A stretch of 64,000 nucleotides of DNA from Candidatus Jordarchaeales archaeon (GTDB lineage: Archaea; Asgardarchaeota; Jordiarchaeia; Jordiarchaeales; Freyrarchaeaceae). The stretch covers positions 177,703-241,702 of the forward strand of contig JAWAHN010000003.1 in assembly GCA_038889235.1 (NCBI GenBank), given 5' to 3'. Shown here piece after piece: positions 16,422 through 25,465 of this stretch. Positions within the stretch are counted from its first letter, which is position 1. Every line of letters begins with the position of its first letter. Under the pieces are notes generated by a model. The model did no database searches and was not told the origin of the DNA. It was given only the letters and a program-made list of their open reading frames with translations. The position numbers and the translations under genes are program-made.

Positions 16422-16708
16422 CTTCCTTCCTCCACCTTTTTAACCCATTCTTCAGCGGCTTTCCTCACGGCGTCCTCAACGTGGCTGGCCGATATGTCCC
16501 CGTATACCTTCTCAACGGCGTCGAGGAACCTCTTGTAAAACGGGTACTCCCACCTGACAATGATCCTGCCCTTCTTGTTTTCCACAAGAGAGATGCCGAG
16601 GAACTTCGACTCCTCTCTGAAGTACTCGTACTCGACGTCTTCAAGCTCCAGGACGGGGTACCTTATGAACTCGGATCCCGGAGCATACCCCTTATACTTC
16701 TTCTCCAA
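16418..16708 (-). CDS. Small hypothetical protein, 96 aa
   Basis: I do not recognise the family. The sequence is soluble and charged, with strands in the first two thirds (PVLELEDVEYEYF, GRIIVRWEYPFYKR) and a helical C-terminus (AVRKAAEEWVKKVEEG). The TTG start at 16708 lies behind GGGGGTG and three bases after the preceding stop. It overlaps the SCP2 gene by ATGA. Its fixed position between a DNA-binding-like protein and SCP2 suggests a shared process with the nitroreductase, but nothing more specific. Confidence 0.7.
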   Translation of the reverse strand: MEKKYKGYAPGSEFIRYPVLELEDVEYEYFREESKFLGISLVENKKGRIIVRWEYPFYKRFLDAVEKVYGDISASHVEDAVRKAAEEWVKKVEEGR

Positions 16709-16711
16709 AGA

Positions 16712-16966
16712 TTACACCCCCTGCTTTTTCAGAGCTTTCAATTCCTCCTGGGTTAGTATTACTTGCCCCGTTATATACGGCCACTGGATTAGTATTATCT
16801 TCCTGTTACCCGGGGCTGAGCCGTAGAAGAGGTATCCGCCTCTGTTCCTAGTGTACTCTGAGAGGATGAGCTTGCAGACTGCTTCCAGTGGTAAATCGCA
16901 CCACTCAGCCTGTTTCTTCAGCTTTTCCACGACGTCTTGATCTAAATCCACTTTGACCTCAACCAT
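16712..16966 (-). CDS. Small protein with ribbon-helix-helix-like N-terminus
   Basis: 84 aa. The first 45 residues (VEVKVDLDQDVVEKL followed by a second helix ending KLILSEY) resemble a ribbon-helix-helix DNA-binding fold, in which the first strand contacts DNA. The C-terminal half (KIILIQWPYIT, then a short helix) is not part of that fold and may bind an effector or the next protein. The gene starts with ATG immediately after the nitroreductase stop. It could be the local regulator. This is pattern reading, not a proven homology. Confidence 0.6.
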   Translation of the reverse strand: MVEVKVDLDQDVVEKLKKQAEWCDLPLEAVCKLILSEYTRNRGGYLFYGSAPGNRKIILIQWPYITGQVILTQEELKALKKQGV

Positions 16967-16967
16967 T

Positions 16968-17705
16968 TTACTCTTCCTCCCTGAAGGCTTTCCTTATGTA
17001 CGGGTTGCCCCATCTCTCCTTGTAGAAGAGCCCTTCAAGTGTTAGGCGTGACGGACCTATCATGCGCTCCTCTGCCCTCACTCCGATGCTGAGCGTTGCG
17101 ACGACCTCCCATGACCTCGGGATCCCGAGCCTGTCAGCTAGGAGCTCTCTTCTCCTCGGATCCATTATCGGGAAAGCCTGGTAGCCTGCACCGTACCCTA
17201 GGGCTGTCGCCATAAGCCACATTTTCATGAGGGCCATTCCGACGCATATCGAGCCGAAGAAGCTGAGAGGGTAGAGTACCGGTGAGTCGTGGAACGACTC
17301 AGAGGCGCAGGCGACGATTACCACGTCGGCGTACCTTGGGTACTCGAAGAGGCTACCATCCCTCATCTCGGTGAACGTCCAAGGCCTCCTGTCGGGAGGA
17401 ACGTACCATATTCTCCCCTGGGTGAGCTCGGCTGGAAACGTTCCGAAAGTTTCCTTTGCAGCTTCAACGGCTAGGTCGGCTATCAGGTCCTTTGTCTCCT
17501 GGTCGTCTCTCACTATGACGAAGCGGTACATTTGCATGTTCTCGGGTGAAGGCGTGTACCTTGCAGCGTCAAGGATTTTCTCCAAATCCTCGTCCGGTAT
17601 TCTCTCCCCGGTATACCTCCTAATCGAGCGCCTCAGCCTTATCGCGTCCTGCACGGTTACGGGGACGTTCTTGCTGGGCTTCCCGTACTTCCACTCCTTC
17701 TTCAT
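16968..17705 (-). CDS. Nitroreductase-family flavoprotein
   Basis: 245 aa. The FMN-binding start RLRRSIRRYTGERIPDEDLEKIL and the AARYTPSPENMQ segment are diagnostic of the nitroreductase fold, as is the later GYGAGYQAFPI loop. These FMN enzymes reduce nitro groups, quinones, halogenated or other electrophilic compounds with NAD(P)H. Two ATGs are close together (17711 and 17705). I choose 17705 because it has proper spacing from GGGAGG. A TATA box (GTTTTTAAGTTC) lies at 17766-17751 on the minus strand. First gene of an operon with a small DNA-binding-like protein, a 96-aa protein and SCP2. Confidence 0.88.
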   Translation of the reverse strand: MKKEWKYGKPSKNVPVTVQDAIRLRRSIRRYTGERIPDEDLEKILDAARYTPSPENMQMYRFVIVRDDQETKDLIADLAVEAAKETFGTFPAELTQGRIWYVPPDRRPWTFTEMRDGSLFEYPRYADVVIVACASESFHDSPVLYPLSFFGSICVGMALMKMWLMATALGYGAGYQAFPIMDPRRRELLADRLGIPRSWEVVATLSIGVRAEERMIGPSRLTLEGLFYKERWGNPYIRKAFREEE

Positions 17706-17750
17706 AGGCATTCCTCCCTAACACGGATGTCAAAACTTCATCAAGTAAAT

Positions 17751-17766
17751 GAACTTAAAAACTTGA
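17751..17766 (-). promoter_or_regulatory. Promoter of the nitroreductase operon
   Basis: On the minus strand TCAAGTTTTTAAGTTC provides a TATA-like TTTTTAAG about 50 bases before the start, followed by the TTAGGGAGG ribosome site. Confidence 0.45.
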
Positions 17767-17877
17767 CTGAAAAAGCCTCTTCAAAGCTGCAAGCAGAGAG
17801 ACCGTAGGCGCCGCCTCACGGCAACCTTAATGTAGCAGACTGACTTCTGTAATCGAGAGCCTTAGGAGGCGCTTGCT

Positions 17878-18078
17878 TTGAGTGGCAGAGTCAGAGTGGA
17901 TGCTGGGCGGTGTGCGGGCACTAGGAGGTGTGGTGTCTGCCTACTAGTTTGCCCCGCCGGGTGTTTCGCCGTCGACGAGAGAAGTAAGAAGGTCGTGGTT
18001 GTCAACGAAGACGCCTGCATGGAGTGCTACGCGTGCAAGGTGCAGTGTAGGCACAACGCGATCGAGCTGGGCTTCTAG
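17878..18078 (+). CDS. Small ferredoxin-like Fe-S protein
   Basis: 66 aa with two Cys clusters, CAGTRRCGVCLLVCPAG and CMECYACKVQC, consistent with two [4Fe-4S] clusters. In the first motif the spacing is C-x5-C-x2-C-x3-C, longer than the standard C-x2-C-x2-C-x3-C, so that cluster may be unusual. The TTG start follows TTAGGAGGC. It is convergent with the downstream P-loop gene; both use the same CTAG tetranucleotide for their stop codons. Likely an electron carrier, and the adjacent divergent nitroreductase is a possible partner. Confidence 0.8.
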   Translation: MSGRVRVDAGRCAGTRRCGVCLLVCPAGCFAVDERSKKVVVVNEDACMECYACKVQCRHNAIELGF

Positions 18079-18977
18079 AGAAACTTCAATGCTTCTTCGA
18101 CATTGTTAACTAGGTTGCTTAGCTTTGAAGCTAGCTTGCCGCTGTCCGACACCTCCCTAGAAGTGAGAGCAGGGATCCTTACCACTCTTTCAGGCTTCAG
18201 GAGGTCAACGATGTTTCTAGCCTCGAGGTTCCTCGGATCCCTTGACGGTGCGGCGGCTGCTTCGACCGCTCTCTTGAAACGCTCACCGTCATATATGAAC
18301 ACTACTCCCGGAGCGACGCCAAGAGCCAGGTTGAAGCTCAGCTCCGGGTCTGGGCAGACCGCGTCGTTGAACCCCTCGACGACCACGACGTCACTCCTCC
18401 GGCACACAGCATTGTAGCAGCTTATTATCGCTGCGTGCGCATGCTGGACATAAACTCTATTCCACTCCTCAAGGCTTTCGACCACGACCACCCGGCTAGC
18501 TTTTCTTCTAAGCTCTTCGATGTAATCCCAGTCTTTGAAGATCAGGCAGTCCTTTCCAAGGTTTACCCCGTTCAGGCAAAGGGTAACCTTAAGCGAGCCG
18601 TCGAAAAACGTGTAGCGTTCAGCAACCAAGCTGAGAAAGGGGTCAGCGAAGTGGAGCTCGACAAGCCGCAAGTTGAGGGTTAGCCTATCAGGGGGGCTGA
18701 AAAGTGCGTCGACGGGATTGAGGACCTCGAGGGGGAGCATGTTGCACTCGCACGCTTCAGCGAGGCGGAGCACATCCCAAGAGTAGAGGCGTCCCTCCTC
18801 GCGGCACTTAGCGTAGACTTCGTGGTGGTACCAGTAGCTGTGCCCGGACCTAGGCTTGAAAACCCCAACCTTCCACCCTTTAAGATGCAGCCCCCTAGCT
18901 ATAGCCATGCACACAGTAGTCTTCCCGGAGGATTCAGGTAGAAGACCGAAAACGAAGACAGATAGCAACTCGCCCAC
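18075..18977 (-). CDS. P-loop ATPase of the BioD/CobB/MobB-like group
   Basis: 300 aa. The Walker A loop GLLPESSGKTT at the very N-terminus, followed by ARGLHLKGWKVGVFKP, matches the SIMIBI class seen in dethiobiotin synthetase, cobyrinate synthase and MobB-like proteins. A Walker B-like segment appears later (DVVVVEGFNDAV), with VVEGF as in those families. The middle carries several Cys (around CECNMLP and ISCYNAVCRRSD). No biotin or cobalamin genes are nearby, so the substrate is unknown. It may act as a metal or cofactor-handling NTPase. Confidence 0.75.
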   Translation of the reverse strand: MGELLSVFVFGLLPESSGKTTVCMAIARGLHLKGWKVGVFKPRSGHSYWYHHEVYAKCREEGRLYSWDVLRLAEACECNMLPLEVLNPVDALFSPPDRLTLNLRLVELHFADPFLSLVAERYTFFDGSLKVTLCLNGVNLGKDCLIFKDWDYIEELRRKASRVVVVESLEEWNRVYVQHAHAAIISCYNAVCRRSDVVVVEGFNDAVCPDPELSFNLALGVAPGVVFIYDGERFKRAVEAAAAPSRDPRNLEARNIVDLLKPERVVRIPALTSREVSDSGKLASKLSNLVNNVEEALKFL

Positions 18978-19084
18978 CGCCCATCAACAAGAGAAAAATA
19001 AGAGGAAACTCTTTTCTTCCAGCAGCTTCCCCGGCTAGCAGACTGGCGCGACACGCCTCTCTACTAAAAAATTCTTCAGGACGC

Positions 19085-20260
19085 CTATATTGTTTTCCTG
19101 TTAAACAATTTTGCCGCAAGGTATAGCAAGGCGGCTGCTGGGCAGACTAGGTAGGCGAAAGAAAGCAGGGGGTTATAGGGGAGACCTTGTAAGAACTTGA
19201 GTAGCGTAAACACTATAAATGCTTGGGGTAGCAGTTCGCCTCCCTGGACGAGGAGACTAACCGGAAAACTTATGAAAGCTTCCATCAGGATCCGGCTGGG
19301 GTCAAACGACGTAATATTCCAGACCCCACTAGCCAAACCACTGAAAAAGTGGATCAGCGTTAGGAGATGGCCAAATGGAAGGAAGTAGATTGTTAACATT
19401 CCTCCTCTAATATGGAGGATGAAAATCAACTGGTTGAGAAGTATTTGTTGAATATAGGTCGTTGGCATACCCGGAGACCCAAGGAGAAGCGTGACCAAGG
19501 ATATTGCGCTTGCCCCTATACTTTCGAGCGGCGAGGGTCCTATAGTGTACTGAAGTATAAACGTGCAGCTGAAGAGTAAGAAGAAGGGTACAAAAAGCGT
19601 CATACGGGGAAAGTAAATGTTAATTAATGCTATTATTGCTTGAGCGAAAAGCAGGAAGAAAAAGAGGGGCAGTATTATAACGTGTAGGGGGGTTAACCAG
19701 TCAATTAACGAGCTAAAAGGGGTCAGTAAAGCCGAATTGTAAATATACAGTCTTAGGATGTATACTAGAAGGGTGGCTAGGAGCGAATATAGAAGTGCAC
19801 TTACTATACTTCTGAAGACGAGAAGCTTACCCCTATCAGCTCTCACAAACAGGTAAACCTCTTCGCTCTTTATTCTGCTAGTGCGCGTCAAAGCAAAGAT
19901 TACAACAACTGACATGAGCACGGTAAGTATAAACTGGAAGCTGAACGATATGCTTACAATGTCACCTTTAAGGAGGAGCAGAAATGCAACATACCCTCTT
20001 AGTGGGTCTGGAAAAGCCCCAAGCACTTTGTAAGCTAACTCCAACTGAGTTGAGTAGTACCTCACATGGAGGGGGAAATATTGCCCTGCGATGAGTTCTT
20101 GAAACAGTTGGCTGATTCTTTGAAGGAGCTGTGAGGTATTGGTCGCTATCATGAATAATGGAGTGAAAATTAATATGAGTATGATGTTTACTGGTAGGGC
20201 TTTAACGAATCTTTTTAGCTCGTATCTGGTCATTGCTTTGAGTCTTATTTGCCAGGTCAA
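19085..20260 (-). CDS. ABC-2 type transporter permease
   Basis: 391 aa with about six to eight hydrophobic segments separated by short basic loops, starting with a cytoplasmic RYELKRFVKALP stretch. This is the usual layout of ABC-2 exporter permeases. The start TTG at 20260 overlaps the stop of the ATP-binding gene by four bases (TTGA), so the two form one exporter. The cargo cannot be inferred from the sequence; such pairs export drugs, polysaccharides or serve in membrane maintenance. Confidence 0.85.
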   Translation of the reverse strand: MTWQIRLKAMTRYELKRFVKALPVNIILILIFTPLFMIATNTSQLLQRISQLFQELIAGQYFPLHVRYYSTQLELAYKVLGAFPDPLRGYVAFLLLLKGDIVSISFSFQFILTVLMSVVVIFALTRTSRIKSEEVYLFVRADRGKLLVFRSIVSALLYSLLATLLVYILRLYIYNSALLTPFSSLIDWLTPLHVIILPLFFFLLFAQAIIALINIYFPRMTLFVPFFLLFSCTFILQYTIGPSPLESIGASAISLVTLLLGSPGMPTTYIQQILLNQLIFILHIRGGMLTIYFLPFGHLLTLIHFFSGLASGVWNITSFDPSRILMEAFISFPVSLLVQGGELLPQAFIVFTLLKFLQGLPYNPLLSFAYLVCPAAALLYLAAKLFNRKTI

Positions 20261-21183
20261 GCTTGGTCGCCCTCGACTAGTTTTAGGAAGATGTCTTCGA
20301 GTTCTCTTCCAAGTTCCTTTAGCTCGTAGACGAATATGTTGGCCTCGTTGTAGGCTTCCACTAGGTTGGTCCAGAGTTTTTTCGGGTCCGTTGTTGATGC
20401 CTCCACTCCCAGCTCGGTGACTTTTGCATCTATGCCTGCCTCTTTGAGAAGGCTTGCAAGTTTTTCGTTGTTGTCGCTGCTGATGACGTATGAGTGTTTC
20501 TCCACTTTGACTATGTTCTTCAGCTCGGTGATCTTCGTCTGGACTATGAGGCGACCCTTGTTTATTATTGCGACGTGGTCTGCCACTTTTTCAACCTCGT
20601 GGAGAATGTGACTGTTGAGGAAAATAGTGCGTTCCTTGCTGAGGTTGCGGATGAGTTCAAGTATTTCTGCTCTGCCTATTGGGTCTAGGTTAGCGGTGGG
20701 CTCATCTAAGAAGACGACTTCGGGGTCGCCCATGAGAGCGTTCGCTAGAAGCCACCTTTTGAACATGCCCATGCTAAACTTGGAGACTTTCTTGTTCCTC
20801 ACATCCCAGAGGCCGACGAGCTCGAGCAACTCTTCAGCCTGCTTCTTCAGACTTCTCATGTCCCGCGCGCTGTTGAAGCTTGCTAGCGTGACAAGGTAGC
20901 TGAGCGCCTTCTCCTTCGGCTTAGGGAAGTACTCTGGCAGGAAGCCGACCACGTTCCTAACGTTCTCCATGTCGCGTTTGATGTCCCACCCCATAATCGT
21001 GGCGGTCCCCTCTGTTGGGGGAGTTAAGCCGACCAGCATCTTAACAGTAGTTGTTTTGCCAGCACCGTTCGGGCCCAAAAAGCCGAAAACACACTTCTCG
21101 GGAACTTTAATGTTGAGCCTATCAACAGCAACAAGCTTCGAGTAAACCTTCGTTAAATCGAAGGTTTCAACAGCAATTGACAA
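20257..21183 (-). CDS. ABC transporter ATP-binding protein
   Basis: 308 aa. Walker A (GPNGAGKTT), Q-loop, the signature reading SKFSMGMFKR in place of LSGGQ, Walker B (VVFLDEPT) and the H-loop (NSHILHEVE) are all visible. The degenerate signature, with Ser retained, is common in the CcmA/NatA exporter group. The C-terminal 90 residues form the accessory domain usual in that group. I place the start at TTG 21183, directly behind GGAGGGGGGTTT, in preference to 21231. Partner of the overlapping permease. Confidence 0.92.
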   Translation of the reverse strand: MSIAVETFDLTKVYSKLVAVDRLNIKVPEKCVFGFLGPNGAGKTTTVKMLVGLTPPTEGTATIMGWDIKRDMENVRNVVGFLPEYFPKPKEKALSYLVTLASFNSARDMRSLKKQAEELLELVGLWDVRNKKVSKFSMGMFKRWLLANALMGDPEVVFLDEPTANLDPIGRAEILELIRNLSKERTIFLNSHILHEVEKVADHVAIINKGRLIVQTKITELKNIVKVEKHSYVISSDNNEKLASLLKEAGIDAKVTELGVEASTTDPKKLWTNLVEAYNEANIFVYELKELGRELEDIFLKLVEGDQA

Positions 21184-21276
21184 TAAAACCCCCCTCCACC
21201 TAGGGGCTACATTGCCACCAAAATAACACAATTAGTCTAATAGGTTTTGACGGATTATTTATCTTTTTTGGTTTTG

Positions 21277-21984
21277 TCATATGTCGCGAAGGTTCTTTAT
21301 TTTTGGAAATTTTTTCACGGTAACTCCTGGCTCAACGAGGTATGGTGTGAATTCTCCGACGTCTGTGAATTTTAGCAGTGGGGACATGTAGTCCCGTTCT
21401 TTGTTCATGAGGGTTCCGGTGGCTAGGGGGTGCATTGATGGTAATACTACCAGCTCTTTTTCAGCGTAGTCCCCCATGAGGAAGGCTTTGTACCTGAACT
21501 TTGTCCCGAACTCGTCCCTTAATAGTACTGAGGGGTGCTCGTGCCCTATTACTATTCTCTCAGCGGTTTGTGATGGGAGGCGGTGGCCGTGAAGGAAAAG
21601 GTAATCGCCTATTTTGACTTCGAGCTCCAACGGCAGCTCGTACTTCTTCATTAGGGTTACTATGAAGTTGTCGTGGTTTCCTCGGACAAATGCCAGCTTC
21701 ACTTTCTCCTTTAGAAGGGTTTCTATGAGGTCTCTGACTTCAACCCACTCTTGCAGGCTTGCTTCTCCGAACTCGTGCTTAAAGTCCCCGTTGATAACCA
21801 GAATGTCAGGGGAGTGGACGTTTATCATTTCGAGGATCATTTCCTTTATTTTTGGGTACTGGCTGGCTATGAAGAGCCCCTCTTCCCTCAACACCTCCTC
21901 GTACCCTAGGTGTAGGTCAGCTACGACGAGCACGCCTACCTCTTCTATCAGGAGGCCCAAGTTTTCTAGGGGTTTTCCCCACAA
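21277..21984 (-). CDS. Metallophosphoesterase, PdeM-like, paired with Lhr
   Basis: 235 aa. Calcineurin-like dinuclear metal motifs occur in order: DLHLG, NGDFKH, GNHD, HGH and GHEHP. This set fits the small phosphoesterase that accompanies Lhr helicases and DNA-repair ligases in many prokaryotes. Its start lies inside the last codons of the Lhr gene (19-base overlap), so the two are co-expressed. A role in processing DNA or RNA ends with Lhr is a reasonable inference from this linkage. Confidence 0.87.
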   Translation of the reverse strand: MWGKPLENLGLLIEEVGVLVVADLHLGYEEVLREEGLFIASQYPKIKEMILEMINVHSPDILVINGDFKHEFGEASLQEWVEVRDLIETLLKEKVKLAFVRGNHDNFIVTLMKKYELPLELEVKIGDYLFLHGHRLPSQTAERIVIGHEHPSVLLRDEFGTKFRYKAFLMGDYAEKELVVLPSMHPLATGTLMNKERDYMSPLLKFTDVGEFTPYLVEPGVTVKKFPKIKNLRDI

Positions 21985-24506
21985 GAGGATGCCTCCACTA
22001 CTTTCTGGTAGAGGTATTCCAGTAGCTTGAGCCTGTCCTCCATCAATATGACGTCTGACAACCCTGAGAGGTATACTCCGTGGGCTAGGGGGCTTGGGAC
22101 AGGGGTTTTCACGTGGACTATCTCCAGTTCTCCTCGCTCTATTGACTTTAACACCTCGATGGCGTTTTTGATGTCCATGACGTCTTCCATGATCTCCCTC
22201 TCGGTCTCTTTAAGTATGGGGAACCCGTCGATCTCGGATACCGCCCTCAGGAGGGCTTCCGCGTTCCTTATCTGTCTCTTCGCCCCTATTTCGTAACCCT
22301 TGTAGTTTCTGAGGACCATGAAGCTTCTCGTTGCGACGTGGCGGAACCTTCTCTTGAACATCTCGGTGTTTCTTATGGCCTTGGACAGTATCTCCCTTAG
22401 GTTGGATGAGGAAACCTTGCTCACGAGGAGGCGCGCGTCAACCCTTCTTCGCGGAATAGTGAGCATGAAGCCGTGGTCGGTGACTGAGACCCCGACGTTG
22501 ACCCCGAGCTCCTTGCTCACAACCCAGGCATATGCTCTTGACAGAGCGTCGTTGACCCTCCTGCCGAAGAGGAACAGGAAGAGGAGGTTTTGCCGCCCGT
22601 CTTCGTCCTCGAACTCCTCTACTAGCAGGCTTCTTCCGTTAACCTCCACCCCAAGTTTCCCGAGGAAATCCTTTTCAAGCTTCAAGATGTCTAGGATTGC
22701 GTCGGCCGCCCACCTACTAACTCTGTACTCCTTCTCCAGCGTCTCCCTGTCTATTTCTCCTTTGAAAACGCGCTCTATGAATCGCCTAATCTCGCATGCC
22801 AGGTCGAAGCTTAGTGGTAGCATTTCGCTGAACCATGAGGGTATTGTCGGCTTCTTCCCCTTGGCGTCCTTCACGTAAGCGTTGAGCCCGCTTGCCTTCA
22901 CAAACTCGTACACTCTTCCTCCTAGCACAAATATGTCCCCTGGTTCAAGCCTTTCAAGAAACTCTTCTTCGATGTTTCCAACGTACCTCTTCCCGGGGAG
23001 CGAGTAAACTTTTATTGCCACCTCGTCGGGTATCGTTCCGATGTTGAGCATGTAGATCACCTTCGCGTACTTCCCTCTTCTGCCGAAAACCCTGTCGTGC
23101 TCGTCGTACCAAATCTTACCGTAAACCTTGTACGGCTCGAGACCATATCCGCCTGACAGGTATCTGAGGACGCTCTCGAAGTCCTCCCACGAGAGACTCC
23201 TGAAACTATAGGATCTTCTCACAAGGTTGAAGGCCTCCTCAGCGCTCCACTTCTTTTCAAGGGCCATGCCAACAAGGTGCTGGGCGAGCACGTCGAGCGC
23301 GTTCTGTGGATGAGAAGTTCTGTCTAGGATGCCGTCGTAGGCGCACTTGACCATTACAGCGCACTCTAACAGGTCGTCGTGGCTCATGCAGAGAAGTATC
23401 CCCTTAGAGACATCTCTAATCCTGTGGCCCGCTCTCCCTATCCTTTGGAGACATCTCGTGATGCTTTTTGGAGATCCTATCTGGACAACGCAGTCAATGT
23501 AACCTATGTCTATCCCCAGCTCGAGGCTTGTCGAGCTGACTACGACCTTCAGCTCTCCATTTTTCAGCCTCTCCTCAACGCTCAGCCTGATGTCCCTTGA
23601 AAGACTGCCGTGATGCGTCCCGATTAAGTCAACGTCAACGCTGTCCTGAAGGTGGAAGGCGACCTTCTCTGCTCCGGAGCGAGTGTTCGTGAAAACCAGC
23701 GTCGTCCGGTGCTCGTCTATTATCTCGCTTAGCCTCCTATACATTTCCCTGTTAAGGCTTTCAGCGTCAATGTGTATGAGGTCTTGGGTGGGAACCTCAA
23801 CTCTGATGTCCTTCTCCTTGGCGTACGCCGCGTTAACGACGACGCAGCTCCTACCCTCCCCGACGAGGAAGCGCGCAACCTCATCCAGCGGCCATATTGT
23901 AGCTGAGAGGCCTATTCTTTGGAACGAGGTTTGGTAGTTCAGCCTCTCTAGGCTCAACGAGAGGTGGGCGCCTCTCTTGCTTTCGAAAAGAGCGTGAATT
24001 TCGTCGACTATAACCCAGCGCGGCTCCAGTTTGTTCCTGAACCTTGAGGCGTTCAGTATTATAGCCAGGGTTTCAGGGGTTGTTATCAGTATGTGTGGCG
24101 GCTTCTTGAGCATCTTTTGCCTTTCATTCGAGGATGTGTCTCCAGTTCTCACAGAAACTCTCACGAAGTCAAGACCCATCTCTTCGAGGGGGACGAGCAG
24201 GTTGCGCTTGATGTCGTTGTTAAGCGCCCTAAGCGGGCTAACATAGATGGCGTAGACCTTGTCTTCGAGTACTCCGTTCCACTCCATGAAGGCAAGCTCA
24301 CTTATTATGGTAAGGAAGGCTGCGAGAGTCTTGCCTGTCCCAGTTGGACTAGTGATGAGAACATTCTCACCCTTATGGATTAACGGGATTGCCATGGACT
24401 GTGGAGGGGTGGGTTCAAAGCGGGAGTACCACCTAGCAACCTTCGGGTGTAGGAGGGATAGAATCTCATCCTTGGAGTAAACTCGGTCAGCGTAACGCAC
24501 ACTCAT
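21966..24506 (-). CDS. lhr: Lhr-family superfamily 2 helicase
   Basis: 846 aa, the length of the archaeal Lhr core. Walker A TSPTGTGKT is near residue 55, DEIH near 168, motif III as SATIWP, and the second RecA domain has TSSLELGIDIG and QRIGRAGHR. The C-terminal winged-helix and Lhr-specific domains fill the rest. Lhr helicases unwind DNA and RNA:DNA hybrids and are linked to recombination and repair. The gene overlaps the downstream phosphoesterase. The frame has no lesions, and there is no helicase-independent C-terminal extension of the bacterial type. Confidence 0.94.
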   Translation of the reverse strand: MSVRYADRVYSKDEILSLLHPKVARWYSRFEPTPPQSMAIPLIHKGENVLITSPTGTGKTLAAFLTIISELAFMEWNGVLEDKVYAIYVSPLRALNNDIKRNLLVPLEEMGLDFVRVSVRTGDTSSNERQKMLKKPPHILITTPETLAIILNASRFRNKLEPRWVIVDEIHALFESKRGAHLSLSLERLNYQTSFQRIGLSATIWPLDEVARFLVGEGRSCVVVNAAYAKEKDIRVEVPTQDLIHIDAESLNREMYRRLSEIIDEHRTTLVFTNTRSGAEKVAFHLQDSVDVDLIGTHHGSLSRDIRLSVEERLKNGELKVVVSSTSLELGIDIGYIDCVVQIGSPKSITRCLQRIGRAGHRIRDVSKGILLCMSHDDLLECAVMVKCAYDGILDRTSHPQNALDVLAQHLVGMALEKKWSAEEAFNLVRRSYSFRSLSWEDFESVLRYLSGGYGLEPYKVYGKIWYDEHDRVFGRRGKYAKVIYMLNIGTIPDEVAIKVYSLPGKRYVGNIEEEFLERLEPGDIFVLGGRVYEFVKASGLNAYVKDAKGKKPTIPSWFSEMLPLSFDLACEIRRFIERVFKGEIDRETLEKEYRVSRWAADAILDILKLEKDFLGKLGVEVNGRSLLVEEFEDEDGRQNLLFLFLFGRRVNDALSRAYAWVVSKELGVNVGVSVTDHGFMLTIPRRRVDARLLVSKVSSSNLREILSKAIRNTEMFKRRFRHVATRSFMVLRNYKGYEIGAKRQIRNAEALLRAVSEIDGFPILKETEREIMEDVMDIKNAIEVLKSIERGELEIVHVKTPVPSPLAHGVYLSGLSDVILMEDRLKLLEYLYQKVVEASSCGENP

Positions 24507-24615
24507 ATGGAACGGTTAAGTGGGAAGCCCTATAAGAGTTTCTAAGACGGCGGAGGTATTAAGTGGCCAATTTTTCGGCAAAATCCACGTTACCTTTCAA
24601 AATTATTGGTTACTG

Positions 24616-24719
24616 GTGTCCCTCCTGAGAACCAGAACATACTATAACGGTAAACTCTACGTTCCGACAAGGGTTAGGAGACGCTTGGGTTAGAGGATGG
24701 GGACAATTTTGAGATATAG
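24616..24719 (+). pseudogene. Frameshifted AbrB/VapB-type antitoxin-like fragment
   Basis: The frame from GTG 24616 reads TRTYYNGKLYVPTRVRRRLG and then stops. One base out of phase it continues LGLEDGDNFEI and stops at 24717-24719. Together these match the SpoVT/AbrB swapped-hairpin pattern (NGxxxxPxxxRxxLGLxDGD). It is therefore a short DNA-binding antitoxin-like gene broken by a single-base change. No toxin partner is seen next to it. Confidence 0.5.
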
Positions 24720-25120
24720 CCCTTAAACCTAAACCCGTAATTCTCCCATACTCTTTCGTCGAGAAGCCGGCAGTATAAGTCTGAGATACAGGTGATGTGT
24801 TGGCTTAATCGGTATATGTGTTGACAGTACTGCAACACCATAGCATCCACGACACTCTAACTCGAGGAGAGCAGTATAGTTGCTGGGTTGAGTGGTGTGA
24901 ATGGAAGCACCCCCTCAGGGAGTAAAGACACCTACTAGGTGACCTAGGAGACCAAAAAGGGAACTTATAGTTAACTTTGCTAAAGCGGCACTATCTCTAT
25001 GGTGGACTCTAAGCTGCAGACGGGATCGGATGATACCCTTCTAGCTGTAGGCGTATGGAGCTCCCGTGCCGGCTGGGCGCTGTACCATGGAATAGTGGAA
25101 GCAGAGATGACTCATTAGGT
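24720..25120. other. Gap without a recognisable gene
   Basis: No gene or known RNA can be supported. Short open stretches exist (for instance codons before 25120 read SSRAGWALYHG), but none has a start, motif or length that I trust. It most likely contains decayed sequence continuous with the broken AbrB-like gene. Confidence 0.35.
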
Positions 25121-25465
25121 CTAGAACTCCGGTTCTACGATGACCGCCGTACCGTAGGCCAATATCTCGGCGGCCCCGGCCATTACAGCTGACGTAGAAA
25201 ACCTCATAGCTATAATTGCATTGGCTCCCATGCTCTTGGCCTTCTCGATCATCCTCCTCAAAGCTTCATCCCTTGATCGAGCTAAGAGATCCGTGTACTC
25301 TTTAATCTCGCCGCCAACCAAGTTCCTTAATCCTGCCACTATATCGCGGCCCAAGTGCCTAGCCCTCACGGTACTTCCGCTTACAACTCCTAAAACCTTT
25401 CTTATTTTGTAGCCGGGCACGTACTCCGTCGTGGTAACTATGATGTCGCTGACCACTAACACCAC
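25121..25465 (-). CDS. YbjQ/UPF0145 family protein
   Basis: 114 aa, the full length of this small family. The strand pattern IIVTTTEYVPGYKI, the segment GVVSGSTVRARHLGRDI, and the C-terminal GANAIIAMRFSTS with AYGTAVIV are characteristic. Family members form pentameric rings; heavy-metal binding has been suggested but their role remains unclear. It is monocistronic with decayed DNA on both sides. Start at ATG 25465; alternative GTG codons lie within a few residues. Confidence 0.88.
   Translation of the reverse strand: MVLVVSDIIVTTTEYVPGYKIRKVLGVVSGSTVRARHLGRDIVAGLRNLVGGEIKEYTDLLARSRDEALRRMIEKAKSMGANAIIAMRFSTSAVMAGAAEILAYGTAVIVEPEF

Noticed and set aside
22318-22878. 186-codon open frame antisense to the Lhr helicase
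   Set aside because: Composition is that of a complement of a helicase gene (Ser/Leu/Arg-rich), with no homology-like motifs.
24780-25120. Possible structured RNA (SRP or RNase P type)
   Set aside because: I looked for the conserved cores of both and found none; no consistent long stems.
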